64,000 bases of DNA, from positions 661,606 through 725,605 of the forward strand of contig NZ_QUNH01000002.1 in NCBI RefSeq assembly GCF_003387355.1. Direction: 5' to 3'. Both the position numbers and the translations under genes were made by a program. This document shows, in pieces, positions 36,662 through 46,756 of this stretch (positions within the stretch are counted from its first letter, which is position 1; the number at the start of each line of letters is the position of its first letter). The notes beneath the pieces were generated by a model that worked only from the letters and a program-made list of their open reading frames with translations, was not told where the DNA came from and searched no databases. This stretch comes from Winogradskyella sediminis (GTDB lineage Bacteria; Bacteroidota; Bacteroidia; Flavobacteriales; Flavobacteriaceae).

Positions 36662-37428
36662 TATAATTCATTTTTCTTAATCAGCTCCTTAGCTAAACTC
36701 AAATAATTTACCGCGCCTTTACTACTTACATCATAGTTAATAATGCTTTCTCCGTAACTTGGTGCTTCGCCTAAACGTACGTTTCGTTGAATAATAGTAT
36801 CAAAAACCATATCACTAAAGTGTTTTTGTACTTCTTCTACAACCTGATTAGACAAGCGTAAGCGCGAATCAAACATTGTTAGTAATAAGCCTTCTATATC
36901 TAACGTTTCATTGTGTATTTTCTGTACACTTTTAATAGTATTTAACAGTTTGCCTAAACCTTCGAGTGCAAAATACTCGCACTGAATCGGAATAATAACT
37001 GAATCCGACGTGGTTAAAGCGTTCAATGTAAGTAAGCCTAAAGATGGTGCACAATCTATTAAAATATAATCATATTCTGATTTTAAATCTATAATAGCGT
37101 TTTTTAACATGTACTCGCGCTCTTCTTTATCTACCAGTTCTATTTCAATAGCAACTAAGTCAATGTGTGCAGGCATCACATCAACATTTGGTGCGTTAGA
37201 CGCAATAATAGCGTCTTTTGCTGTTGCAGAGTGTTCTATAACCTGGTACGAGCCCAAAGAAACGGTGTCTACATCAATTCCTAAACCAGAACTTGCATTG
37301 GCTTGTGGATCTGCATCTATTAGCAGTACTTTCTTCTCTAGCGCTCCTAAGGAAGCTGCTAAATTTACTGAGGTGGTCGTTTTTCCAACTCCACCTTTTT
37401 GATTTGCTATTGCAATGATTTTACCCAT
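36661..37428 (-). CDS. parA: Chromosome partitioning ATPase ParA/Soj
   Basis: This 255-aa protein has the deviant Walker A NQKGGVGKTTTSVNLA (about 9-24), VLLIDADPQANASSG and the DYILIDCAPSLG Walker B region. It moves ParB-bound origins. It is the first gene of the minus-strand block through DUF6122 (parA, parB, DUF5683, dapB, lepB, WbqC and DUF6122), a conserved Bacteroidota arrangement. Confidence 0.95.
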   Translation of the reverse strand: MGKIIAIANQKGGVGKTTTSVNLAASLGALEKKVLLIDADPQANASSGLGIDVDTVSLGSYQVIEHSATAKDAIIASNAPNVDVMPAHIDLVAIEIELVDKEEREYMLKNAIIDLKSEYDYILIDCAPSLGLLTLNALTTSDSVIIPIQCEYFALEGLGKLLNTIKSVQKIHNETLDIEGLLLTMFDSRLRLSNQVVEEVQKHFSDMVFDTIIQRNVRLGEAPSYGESIINYDVSSKGAVNYLSLAKELIKKNEL

Positions 37429-37510
37429 TAAATAATTTGGTTAAATATAAGGGCTTAAAATTACGATTATTTACGACTTTAAGAAATTGAAGTTGTTAAC
37501 AGTTCTATAA

Positions 37511-37546
37511 AAAAAAGCAGTCTTCAATAAAAAAATTAAAGACTGC
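37511..37546 (-). terminator. Terminator after the first M16 peptidase gene (minus strand)
   Basis: GCAGTCTT (37517-37524) pairs with AAGACTGC (37539-37546). Read on the minus strand, the stem is followed by a run of Ts (A-run on the plus strand just left of 37517). It ends transcripts of the M16 gene at 37567-40404 and insulates parA. Confidence 0.82.
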
Positions 37547-37566
37547 CCAATATTAAGGTTGTATTT

Positions 37567-40404
37567 CTATTTTTCTGGATTGTGAATACCAGTAATATAG
37601 CCTTGTGTTAAATATTTTTTAGCGGCTTCATGAAGGTCGTCACGCGTTAAGCTATTTACGGCTTCTTCAAATTTTAAGATGTGATGAGGATTTTTATTTA
37701 GGTAGTCTGCATTTTTAAGTTGCCCTAACCAAAATCGATTTGTTTTTAAATCTTCTTTATAATCTAAAATTTGAGCTTTTTTAACTTTTTCTAAATCTTC
37801 TTCAGTAGGTCCTTCTTTTATTAAGAGATCCACTTCTTTCATGGTTGCAGCGATGAGCTTATCAACGTTTTCTGGCCCACAAGGAAAGCTGATATTAAAC
37901 CTAAACCAATCGTAAGGCATATTGCTTATACTTGCATTAGCACCAGCTCCGTATACACCACCTTCTTCTTCTCTAAGTTTTTCAATTAATTTAATGGTTA
38001 AAACTTCGGCTAAGCTTTTTAAGGCATGTGCTTCTTTTTGGTTGTATTCTGTAGGACCATGATATGTAATTCTTACCGAGCTTTTTGGGTCTTCTCCCTT
38101 TTCAATAATTCTTTTGTGAGAACCTGTTAATGGTCTAAAATCACTAACTTTATAGGACTCATTGCTTCCTGTTGAAGGTAAACTTGCTAGATAGGTTTCG
38201 CATAATTCTACAAGTTTATTTTCATCGATATTTCCAACAAAATAAAAATTGAAATCACCGGCATCCGCAAAACGTTCTTTATATTTTTCGTAGGCTAGGC
38301 TATAATCTGCATTGTCCATGTCTTCTGCAGTTGGAAACCCTGTATATCTTGGGTTTTTACCATAAATAAATTGCGAGAGTTGATCTTGAAAATAAAATTG
38401 AGGACTAGATAAGAGGTTGCCTAAAAATGCTTTTTGCTTATCAGCGAAGCTTTTAAATGCTTTTTCATCTTTATTTAGTGCCGTAAAATACAAGTGCGTT
38501 AATTGAAACAATGCTTCTAAGTCCTTTGGTGTTGTATTTCCTGAGAGTCCTTCGCTATAAGACCCTATTGAAAGTCTTACATTGGCAATTTTACCAGACA
38601 TCATTTTACCGAGTTCTACTTTATTAAATCCATTAACTCCGGCTTCTGTTAAACCTCCATTGGCATTTGATGTGGCTTTATATTCTTCATCTGTATAAAG
38701 AGAAGTTCCTCCATAACTAAATGCATCAAACAATATTTCATCATTTTTAAAATCAGTTTTTTTGTAGGTAACGATGGCACCATTGCTTAATGTTAAGGTC
38801 GTTGTACCAAGTGTTTCATCTGTTTCGTATGATTTTATACTGCCTTTAGAGGGCATTTTGGTCATTAAAGACGATGCCACTGCTTTGTCTTCATACGGTT
38901 TTAAATCCATTGACTTTACAAGATCTAAAAGTTCTAAGACTTCCGTTTCTTTAACCTGTTCTAGACCTTCTTTTTCTGGACCCGTTAGGATGACTACGCG
39001 GTTGTCTTCTTTTATATAAGATTGAATTAAGGCATTAACTTCGTCTAATGTTATGGTTGGTAACTGTGATTTTGTAAAATCGAATCTCCACTCCATACTC
39101 GGCATAGGATTTTGCTCCAAGAAATTATTGATATAAAGGCCTACAAGTCTATTTGATTCCATCTTGTCTCTATCTTTATAAGCTTTTTCCATACGAGCCA
39201 TAATATCTTTTTTGGCGCGTTCAAATTCACCTTTAAAAAAACCGTGTTGACGAACACGTTCATTTTCTACCAATAGCGTTTTTAAAGCGTCTAGTTGACC
39301 CTCGGGACTAGTCATAGCAGACGATTGAAAAGCATTTTTGGTTCGCGCATATGTGCCACCATAATACGTAAATCCATATACAAAAGGAGGATTGTCTCCA
39401 TTTCTAATCTCATCTAAGCGATTGTTAATCATTTGAGAAAACACGTTTTCGACCATAGATTTTCGGTAGTCGGCAAGTGTTTCATCTGGCTTCGAATTTA
39501 TTTTGTCCTTAAACATTAATCGCACATTTGAAAATGGAGCTTCTTTGTCGGATGCGATTGCAACAAAGGTTTCTGCATGGTTAGGCAAGTCAAACACAGG
39601 TCTTGGCTTAGGGTTTTTAGGATTTTTTATATGTCCAAAATGAGATTTTATCTTTTCCTCTAATGTTTCTACATCAATATCTCCCACAGCAATAACAGCC
39701 ATTAAGTCTGGTCGGTACCAATCTTTATAATAGCGTTTAAGGCTTTCGTATTTAAATGTTTCTAAATTTTCTTTTGTTCCAATAGGAAGACGTTCTGCAT
39801 ACATAGAGCCATGCATCATCTTAGGTAAATAGGTTTGCATCATGCGTTCGTTAGCGCCTTTTCCTAGACGGTATTCTTCGAGTACAACACCACGTTCATT
39901 GTCTATTTCTTCATCGGTTAATAGTGCGTTATGTGCCCAGTCTTCTATAATTTGAAAGCCTTTTTCAAGTTTTTCAGGATCATCACTGGGAATAGGTAGA
40001 ATGTAGACTGTTTCATCAAAGCTAGTGTAAGCATTAAGATGTGCGCCAAATTTTACTCCAATACTCTGCAGGTAATCCACTAATTCATTTTTTTTAAAGT
40101 TTTTAGTACCGTTAAAACACATATGTTCCATAAAGTGTGCTAGTCCTAACTGGTCTTCGTCTTCTAAAATTGAACCTGCATTAACTACCAATCTTAATTC
40201 TACTTTGTTTTCGGGTTTAGGATTGTTTTGAATGTAGTAAGTAAGACCGTTTTTTAAGATTCCTGTTTTAACATTAGGATCTGAAGGAATAGGATTTGTA
40301 GCCGTATAAGACACCTTTGAAGTCGCTACTGTACTCTGAGCATTTAAAGGCAATACAAGGGTGAAGCACAACAAAATTGCTGCACTGAAAATAAATTTTT
40401 TCAT
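37567..40404 (-). CDS. M16 family (pitrilysin-like) zinc metallopeptidase
   Basis: This 945-aa protein has a signal peptide (about 1-22, LPLNAQ). The inverted zinc motif HxxEH is His90-Phe-Met-Glu93-His94 within GLAHFMEHMCFNGT, and the downstream Glu lies in ERGVVLEEYRLG. Two M16 domain pairs span the protein, the second half without the zinc motif. Such proteins are usually periplasmic peptidases that degrade short peptides. A second, divergent member is encoded at 41756. Confidence 0.93.
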   Translation of the reverse strand: MKKFIFSAAILLCFTLVLPLNAQSTVATSKVSYTATNPIPSDPNVKTGILKNGLTYYIQNNPKPENKVELRLVVNAGSILEDEDQLGLAHFMEHMCFNGTKNFKKNELVDYLQSIGVKFGAHLNAYTSFDETVYILPIPSDDPEKLEKGFQIIEDWAHNALLTDEEIDNERGVVLEEYRLGKGANERMMQTYLPKMMHGSMYAERLPIGTKENLETFKYESLKRYYKDWYRPDLMAVIAVGDIDVETLEEKIKSHFGHIKNPKNPKPRPVFDLPNHAETFVAIASDKEAPFSNVRLMFKDKINSKPDETLADYRKSMVENVFSQMINNRLDEIRNGDNPPFVYGFTYYGGTYARTKNAFQSSAMTSPEGQLDALKTLLVENERVRQHGFFKGEFERAKKDIMARMEKAYKDRDKMESNRLVGLYINNFLEQNPMPSMEWRFDFTKSQLPTITLDEVNALIQSYIKEDNRVVILTGPEKEGLEQVKETEVLELLDLVKSMDLKPYEDKAVASSLMTKMPSKGSIKSYETDETLGTTTLTLSNGAIVTYKKTDFKNDEILFDAFSYGGTSLYTDEEYKATSNANGGLTEAGVNGFNKVELGKMMSGKIANVRLSIGSYSEGLSGNTTPKDLEALFQLTHLYFTALNKDEKAFKSFADKQKAFLGNLLSSPQFYFQDQLSQFIYGKNPRYTGFPTAEDMDNADYSLAYEKYKERFADAGDFNFYFVGNIDENKLVELCETYLASLPSTGSNESYKVSDFRPLTGSHKRIIEKGEDPKSSVRITYHGPTEYNQKEAHALKSLAEVLTIKLIEKLREEEGGVYGAGANASISNMPYDWFRFNISFPCGPENVDKLIAATMKEVDLLIKEGPTEEDLEKVKKAQILDYKEDLKTNRFWLGQLKNADYLNKNPHHILKFEEAVNSLTRDDLHEAAKKYLTQGYITGIHNPEK

Positions 40405-40506
40405 TGATCGATGGGTTTTAATAGATTAATATTTTATCCGAATAGATTTCTAATTTAGGGATAATATATTGATATATAAAAGAATAACATAATTTTAACT
40501 AAATAC

Positions 40507-41445
40507 TTAGTTGTAAGTTATGGCTTGATTATTTAAGAAGCGGAGAATCTTATCCAAAAGAGCTTTGCCACCAACTTCCCAAAGATTTATATGACCAGCC
40601 GATTCAACTTCTATAAATTCCTTGTCCTTACTTTTAATGGTAGAAAATATAGTTTCGCTATTAGAAATGTCTATCGCTTCATCTTGACCACCATGAATAA
40701 TAAGTGTAGGTTGGATGATTTGCTTACTATATTTAATAGGGCTAGCGTCATTGGGATCAAAGTCGCCAATATGCCCAGCTCTGTCTACTAAGAAATTACT
40801 GACAAGAGCAAGATTAAAACCTGTATGACGTTTAAAAAATCCTTGTATATTCGATTTTAAATCCGTGTATGTGCTTTCCGAAATGCCATAGGCAATTCGG
40901 TGGTCAGACCCCATACTTTGCAGTGCGAGCGCACCTCCGACAGATTGACCCCAAACACCAATATTGTTTAAACCTTCTCTATGGATTAAAACATCGACTA
41001 ATTTTTTAACGTCTTTAGATTCTTTAACTCCAAACGTAAAAAACTGACCTTCACTTTCACCAAATCCCCTAATGTCTACAGCCACGGAATTAAACCCGTT
41101 TGTAGCAAGAAATTTACTTAAATCATAAAAATGCACTTTTGTATGACTACTACCATGTAGTAAAATGATGGTGCCCTTAGGTTTTGCTATATGTGTGTAG
41201 GTTAATAGAGCGGATTGTTCAAGGTTGTCATAAGTTAAAAACGTTAGTTTCTTTCTTTTTAACATTGAAGCGTCTTCTTGGTGTATAGTGTCATTATAAA
41301 TATTTTGGGTTTTAAATGACTCTAATATCGGATTTCGTCTTTCTATAATGAAACGTGGGAAAATAAAATAGAAAATCAATAATCCTACCACAAACAGAAT
41401 TAAAAACGTCCGTTTAAAAATTTTAGTAATTCTGTTTTTTAACAT
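40507..41445 (-). CDS. Membrane-anchored alpha/beta hydrolase
   Basis: The start is placed at the ATG at 41445, which directly opens a basic N-terminus and membrane anchor (MLKNRITKIFKRTFLILFVVGL). The frame reaches a GTG at 41550, but the added 35 residues look non-coding. The hydrolase domain has the oxyanion segment IILLHGSSHT, the nucleophile elbow GQSVGG, an Asp in IIHGGQDEAID and the catalytic His in ESAGHINLW. It is probably an esterase or peptidase; the substrate is unknown. It lies between two M16 peptidase genes. Confidence 0.85.
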   Translation of the reverse strand: MLKNRITKIFKRTFLILFVVGLLIFYFIFPRFIIERRNPILESFKTQNIYNDTIHQEDASMLKRKKLTFLTYDNLEQSALLTYTHIAKPKGTIILLHGSSHTKVHFYDLSKFLATNGFNSVAVDIRGFGESEGQFFTFGVKESKDVKKLVDVLIHREGLNNIGVWGQSVGGALALQSMGSDHRIAYGISESTYTDLKSNIQGFFKRHTGFNLALVSNFLVDRAGHIGDFDPNDASPIKYSKQIIQPTLIIHGGQDEAIDISNSETIFSTIKSKDKEFIEVESAGHINLWEVGGKALLDKILRFLNNQAITYN

Positions 41446-41701
41446 GTCCAAGATGCTTAAAATAAGGGTTGGCAGTGCTTTTATAGTAGGTCTATGCAGT
41501 TGCTTTAAACGTGTTAGATTTGTTGCTAAAATAAGAACTTTTAGTGTCACTTCTGTAAAGCATTTACTAAAGTGGTTTAGGTTTTTTTTGTTTGTTCAGA
41601 ATTTATTGAATTTAGAATTAGTTAAATAAGCACACGGAACGTTTTAGTTACTAATAAAAATCATTGGGTTTATATTATGGTAAAAAACATAAAGCACTGA
41701 T

Positions 41702-41731
41702 TTGTGGTTGTTTAAAATATGTTTATCTTTC
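41702..41731 (+). promoter_or_regulatory. Promoter of the second M16 peptidase gene
   Basis: TTG at 41702-41704, a 19-nt spacer and TATCTTTC (41724-41731), one mismatch from TAnnTTTG. The ATG follows 24 bp later. Confidence 0.5.
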
Positions 41732-41755
41732 AAGTAACTAAAAACATCATCAATT

Positions 41756-44521
41756 ATGAAAACAAATTTTCGCTCAGCAGTAGTACTGCTTTTAGTACTG
41801 TGCTTATCTAGTTTTATTGAAGCACAGCCAAAACAAACGGCTTCTGTAGAAGGCATTACGGAATACATGTTAGACAATGGTTTAAAAGTTTTACTGTTTC
41901 CGGATAATTCTTCGCAGACCGTAACGGTAAATATTACGTATAAAGTCGGCTCTAGACATGAAGGTTATGGAGAAAAAGGTATGGCACACCTATTAGAGCA
42001 TTTAGTCTTTAAAGGGACGCCTAATCATCCTGATATTCCCAAAGAATTAACAGCTCGAGGTGCAAGACCAAATGGTACCACATGGTATGATCGTACTAAT
42101 TATTTTGAAACTTTTAATGCCACCGAAGATAATATTGATTGGGCTCTAGATTTAGAGGCTGATCGAATGGTGAATTCGTACATAGCTAAAGAAGATTTGG
42201 ATTCTGAATTCTCTGTAGTGCGAAATGAGTTTGAATCTGGTGAAAATAGCCCTATGAGAGTACTGATGCAAAAAGTGATAAGTGCAGCTTACTTATGGCA
42301 TAATTACGGACAATCAACCATTGGTAATAAGTCGGATATTGAGCGCGTACCGATAGAAAATCTAAAAGCGTTTTACAAAAAATACTACAGGCCAGATAAT
42401 GCTGTATTAATGGTTACGGGTAAATTTAATATAGAAAAAACATTAGATTTAATTGAAGAGAAATTTGGTGGAATTAAAAATCCGGAAACGTCTCTGGTAG
42501 ATGTGCCAACTATTGAGCCAGCTCAAGATGGTGAAAAAAGAGTAGAACTTAGTAGAGTAGGAGATTTGCAACTTGTGTCTGCTTTGTTTCATACACCAGC
42601 AGGATCGCATGAAGATTATGCACCTATGAACATTATAGAAAATGTTTTAACCGATCAGCCTTCAGGGCGCTTATATAAGGCACTGATAGAATCAAAAGAG
42701 GCATCGTCGGTATGGAGTTTTACTCCTTTTACTAAAGAACCTGGCTTTATTTATTTTAATGTTGATGTGCCTTCGGATAAATCGCTTGAAACTGCTGAAA
42801 CAACCATGCTTAATTTGTTTGATGGTTTAAGAGAAAACCCAATCACTGAAGAAGAGCTTAAACGCGCTAAAGCAAATATCTCAAAGCAAATGGATCAGAT
42901 TCTTAGAAACTCTTCATATTTAGGGACATATACAAGTGAATTTATTGGAGCCGGAGATTGGAGGTTGATGTTTATTCATAGAGACCGTATTGAGTCGGCC
43001 ACTTTAGAACAAGTAAATGAAGTTTTAGGACGCTACTTTATAAAAACAAATAGAACTGTCGGGAATTTTATTCCGACTAAAACACCTATGCGAATTGAAA
43101 TTCCACATACAGAAGGATTGCAAGAGTTGGTAACTAACTATAAAGGCAAAGAGGCTTTGAGTGCGGGCGAGGCTTTTGATGTGTCTTATGAAAATATTCA
43201 AAATGCTTTAGATTCAGGTGTACTTTCAAAAAGTAAAATTGAATATGGGTTTATAGAAAAAGATAATCGTGGTGAGACAGTAAACCTCTCTTTTACGTTT
43301 AGAAACGGTGGAGTAGATGATTTAATGAATAAAGGGAAGTTAGCAAGTTATACTGCTAGAATGTTAAATAAAGGAACAACCTCAAAATCTAGACAAGATA
43401 TAGAAGACAAATTAAGTGAATTAAAATCTTCGATTTACTTTAGTGGTTCTAACAGTAAAACAACAGCATATATAAGCTCTACGAAAGATAACCTAAAAGA
43501 GGCATTGGTGCTTATGACAGAGATGTTAAAAAATCCTGCTTTTGATGCTGAAGAATTAGAGAAGCTTAAGACTGAGGAATTAGCAAGCATAGAAAGTAAT
43601 AAAACAGAGCCACAATTTTTAGTTCAAAAGCGTTTAGGCGAGATCAATCAGAAGTATAAAAAAGGGCATCCATTGTATAATATGACCTTAGAAGAAGAAG
43701 TGGAGGCTGTAAATAGTATTACGGTTGAAGCTATAAAAGCTTATTACGATGATTTTTATGGTATTTCAAATAGCGCTAATCTTATTGCTATAGGAAATAT
43801 AGATGAAGAGGAATTAAAAACGTATTTTGATAAAGAGTTTGCTGATTTTACATCTGATTTACCGTATTCTGAAATTAAAGATCCATACGCAACCAATAAG
43901 CCAGCAAACGAAAAAATTATAACTCCAGATAAGAAAAATGCTTTCACACTTGGTTTCTTAAATTTTGAAGGAAGCGAATACGATAAAGATTATGCAGCAT
44001 TACAAGTTGCAGGTTCTGTGTTTGGTGGAGGGTTCTTAAATTCTCGTATTGCCACGCGTCTACGTCAGCAAGACGGTGTAAGCTATGGAGCAGGTGGAGG
44101 CGTTAATGTAGATGGAGATAAAGACGATAAAAACTCTACGATGTATATCTATGCAATTTACGCTCCGGAAAATGAAGCCAAAGTACAAAAGGGTTTTGAG
44201 GAAGAAATAGCACGTTTTATTAAGGATGGTATTACTCAGCAAGAATTAGATGATGCTGTAAAAGGCTGGGTGCAAGCGCAAAGTGTATCTAGAGCTAAAG
44301 ATAATGAGCTTTCTAGCACTATCAATAATAACTTGTATTATGATAGAGATATGATGTTTCAAAAAGGAATTGAAGAACAGGTTAAAAGTCTAACTGTTGA
44401 GGATGTTAATAAAGCGATAAAAACTTATTTTAAAGAATTTAAAAACTGGACTGTAGTAAATGCAGGAGATTACGAAAACTTTGAAATAAAGAAAACAGAT
44501 ACTAAAAAAATAGACGACTAG
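41756..44521 (+). CDS. M16 family zinc metallopeptidase (second copy)
   Basis: This 921-aa protein has a signal peptide (ending IEAQ). The zinc motif is His78-Leu-Leu-Glu81-His82 in GMAHLLEHLVFKGT, with the downstream Glu in FSVVRNEFESGEN. The second half (about 500-921) is an M16C-type domain without the zinc motif. It is divergent from the alpha/beta hydrolase and clearly different in sequence from the M16 protein at 37567, so this is an ancient pair and not a recent duplication. Confidence 0.93.
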   Translation: MKTNFRSAVVLLLVLCLSSFIEAQPKQTASVEGITEYMLDNGLKVLLFPDNSSQTVTVNITYKVGSRHEGYGEKGMAHLLEHLVFKGTPNHPDIPKELTARGARPNGTTWYDRTNYFETFNATEDNIDWALDLEADRMVNSYIAKEDLDSEFSVVRNEFESGENSPMRVLMQKVISAAYLWHNYGQSTIGNKSDIERVPIENLKAFYKKYYRPDNAVLMVTGKFNIEKTLDLIEEKFGGIKNPETSLVDVPTIEPAQDGEKRVELSRVGDLQLVSALFHTPAGSHEDYAPMNIIENVLTDQPSGRLYKALIESKEASSVWSFTPFTKEPGFIYFNVDVPSDKSLETAETTMLNLFDGLRENPITEEELKRAKANISKQMDQILRNSSYLGTYTSEFIGAGDWRLMFIHRDRIESATLEQVNEVLGRYFIKTNRTVGNFIPTKTPMRIEIPHTEGLQELVTNYKGKEALSAGEAFDVSYENIQNALDSGVLSKSKIEYGFIEKDNRGETVNLSFTFRNGGVDDLMNKGKLASYTARMLNKGTTSKSRQDIEDKLSELKSSIYFSGSNSKTTAYISSTKDNLKEALVLMTEMLKNPAFDAEELEKLKTEELASIESNKTEPQFLVQKRLGEINQKYKKGHPLYNMTLEEEVEAVNSITVEAIKAYYDDFYGISNSANLIAIGNIDEEELKTYFDKEFADFTSDLPYSEIKDPYATNKPANEKIITPDKKNAFTLGFLNFEGSEYDKDYAALQVAGSVFGGGFLNSRIATRLRQQDGVSYGAGGGVNVDGDKDDKNSTMYIYAIYAPENEAKVQKGFEEEIARFIKDGITQQELDDAVKGWVQAQSVSRAKDNELSSTINNNLYYDRDMMFQKGIEEQVKSLTVEDVNKAIKTYFKEFKNWTVVNAGDYENFEIKKTDTKKIDD

Positions 44522-44540
44522 GTTGCGGTTTATCTCAAAT

Positions 44541-44575
44541 AAAAAATGCACTGTTATTTACAGTGCATTTTTTTG
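44541..44575. terminator. Bidirectional terminator between convergent M16 and mutB genes
   Basis: ATGCACTGT (44546-44554) pairs with ACAGTGCAT (44560-44568) across a TATTT loop, with an A-run on the left and a T-run on the right. Confidence 0.88.
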
Positions 44576-44577
44576 TT

Positions 44578-46701
44578 TTAATCAATTAATATCTCTAAAA
44601 TCTGGATGGCGGCTTCACTAATTTTTGTACCAGGGCCAAACACAGCAACGGCTCCAGCATCAAATAAAAATTGATAATCTTGCTTAGGAATAACACCACC
44701 AACGATGACCATGATGTCATCTCGTCCGTAATTTTTTAATTCTTGAATCACCTGAGGTACAAGTGTCTTGTGTCCTGCCGCTAAAGATGATATTCCTAAT
44801 ATATGAACATCGTTTTCTACAGCTTGTTTGGCAGCTTCTTTTGGTGTTTGAAAAAGCGGTCCTATATCAACATCAAAGCCTACATCAGCATAACTTGTGG
44901 CAACAACTTTAGCACCTCTATCGTGACCATCTTGTCCCATTTTTGCAATCATAATTCTGGGTCTCCGACCGTCTTGTTCTGCAAATGTATTGGCAAGTGT
45001 TCTGGCTTTTTGAAAACTTGAATCGTCTTTAATTTCTTTACTATACACTCCTGAAAATGATTTAATTTGCGCTTTATATCGTCCAAATTCGGCTTCTAGT
45101 GCATCACTTATTTCTCCTAAAGTAGCACGTTTTCTTGCGGCATCGACTGCTAAAGCTAATAAATTTCCTTCACTTGTTTTTGCGGCCTCTGTTAATTTTG
45201 ATAATGCTTCAGTGACAGCAGTGGTGTCTCGGCTAGCTTTAATACGCTCTAGGCGTTCAATTTGTTGCAGTCTTACGGTTTGGTTATCGACTTCTAAGGT
45301 AGAAATAGGGTCTTCTTGGTCTAAACGGTATTTGTTAACACCAACAATGACATCTTGCGTAGAGTCTATCCGAGCTTGTTTACGGGCAGCAGCTTCTTCT
45401 ATACGTAATTTAGGTATGCCTGCTTCAATAGCTTTAGTCATGCCACCTAAATCTTCAACTTCTTCAATAAGCTTCCAAGCTTTTTTAGCAATGTCGTCAG
45501 TAAGTTTTTCTACATAGTAACTACCAGCCCAAGGGTCAACTGTTTTTGTAATATGGGTTTCTTCTTGAAGATAAATTTGAGTGTTTCTGGCAATCCTAGC
45601 CGAAAAATCTGTAGGTAAAGCAATGGCCTCGTCTAAAGCATTGGTATGAAGACTTTGTGTGCCACCAAAAGCAGCCGCTGCAGCTTCAATACATGTTCTG
45701 GCAACATTATTAAAGGGGTCTTGTTCTGTTAAGCTCCAACCCGATGTTTGGCAGTGGGTTCTTAAAGCTAACGATTTTTGATTTTTAGGATTGAACTGTT
45801 TTACAAGTTTTGCCCATAACATACGTGCAGCACGCATCTTGGCGATTTCCATAAAATGATTCATGCCAATAGCCCAAAAGAAAGATAATCTTGGAGCAAA
45901 GGTGTCAATATCCATGCCTGCCTCAAGCCCTTTTCTTATATATTCTAATCCATCTGCTAAGGTGTATGCTAATTCTATATCGCAAGTGGCTCCGGCTTCT
46001 TGCATGTGATATCCCGAAATACTGATGCTGTTGAATTTCGGCATGTTTTTACTGCTGTATTCAAAAATATCAGAGATAATTTTCATGGATGGAGTAGGTG
46101 GGTAGATATACGTGTTTCTCACCATAAACTCTTTAAGAATGTCATTCTGAATGGTTCCTGCTAATTGTGCTGGTTGTACTCCTTGTTCTTCAGCGGCAAC
46201 AATATAAAATGCCATTATAGGTAATACTGCACCATTCATGGTCATGGATACCGACATTTTATCTAAGGGAATTTGGTCAAATAATACTTTCATATCTTCA
46301 ACAGAGTCTATAGCGACACCTGCTTTTCCAACATCTCCAACGACGCGTTCGTGATCAGAATCATAACCTCGATGTGTCGCTAAATCGAATGCGACGGATA
46401 GGCCTTTTTGTCCTGCTTCTAAATTTCTACGGTAAAAAGCATTGCTTTCTTCTGCTGTAGAAAATCCGGCATACTGTCTAATTGTCCATGGTCTTCGAAC
46501 ATACATCGTTGAATAGGGGCCACGTAAATTTGGAGCTATCCCAGCCACAAAATTTAAATGCTCTAAGTCTTGAATATCATCCTTAGAATAAGAGGATTTT
46601 ATTGGGATATTTTCAGCAGTCAAAAAATCGTGTTTGTCACTATTTGTTAAATGAGGAACTTCCTTTTTTAGAGATATATGTTGAAGATTTTTTCTAGACA
46701 T
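44578..46701 (-). CDS. mutB: Methylmalonyl-CoA mutase large subunit
   Basis: This 707-aa protein has the catalytic barrel ([52 protein letters not shown]) and the C-terminal B12-binding domain with DGHDRGAKV supplying the cobalt-ligating His. It converts methylmalonyl-CoA and succinyl-CoA into each other in propionate metabolism. The first 45 residues before the barrel are poorly conserved. It is downstream of mutA in the same orientation, with a gap of 55 bp. Confidence 0.95.
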   Translation of the reverse strand: MSRKNLQHISLKKEVPHLTNSDKHDFLTAENIPIKSSYSKDDIQDLEHLNFVAGIAPNLRGPYSTMYVRRPWTIRQYAGFSTAEESNAFYRRNLEAGQKGLSVAFDLATHRGYDSDHERVVGDVGKAGVAIDSVEDMKVLFDQIPLDKMSVSMTMNGAVLPIMAFYIVAAEEQGVQPAQLAGTIQNDILKEFMVRNTYIYPPTPSMKIISDIFEYSSKNMPKFNSISISGYHMQEAGATCDIELAYTLADGLEYIRKGLEAGMDIDTFAPRLSFFWAIGMNHFMEIAKMRAARMLWAKLVKQFNPKNQKSLALRTHCQTSGWSLTEQDPFNNVARTCIEAAAAAFGGTQSLHTNALDEAIALPTDFSARIARNTQIYLQEETHITKTVDPWAGSYYVEKLTDDIAKKAWKLIEEVEDLGGMTKAIEAGIPKLRIEEAAARKQARIDSTQDVIVGVNKYRLDQEDPISTLEVDNQTVRLQQIERLERIKASRDTTAVTEALSKLTEAAKTSEGNLLALAVDAARKRATLGEISDALEAEFGRYKAQIKSFSGVYSKEIKDDSSFQKARTLANTFAEQDGRRPRIMIAKMGQDGHDRGAKVVATSYADVGFDVDIGPLFQTPKEAAKQAVENDVHILGISSLAAGHKTLVPQVIQELKNYGRDDIMVIVGGVIPKQDYQFLFDAGAVAVFGPGTKISEAAIQILEILID

Positions 46702-46756
46702 TGTAAATGTGTTTATTTAAGTGTAAAACTGTAATAGGTTTTTTCTATAGTGTGTT

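Noticed and set aside
23713-37428. Replication origin near recF or parAB
   Set aside because: No dnaA, dnaN, DnaA-box cluster or parS site was seen.
41446-41550. 35-residue N-terminal extension of the alpha/beta hydrolase from GTG
   Set aside because: The extension is not protein-like, and ATG 41445 starts directly at the membrane anchor.
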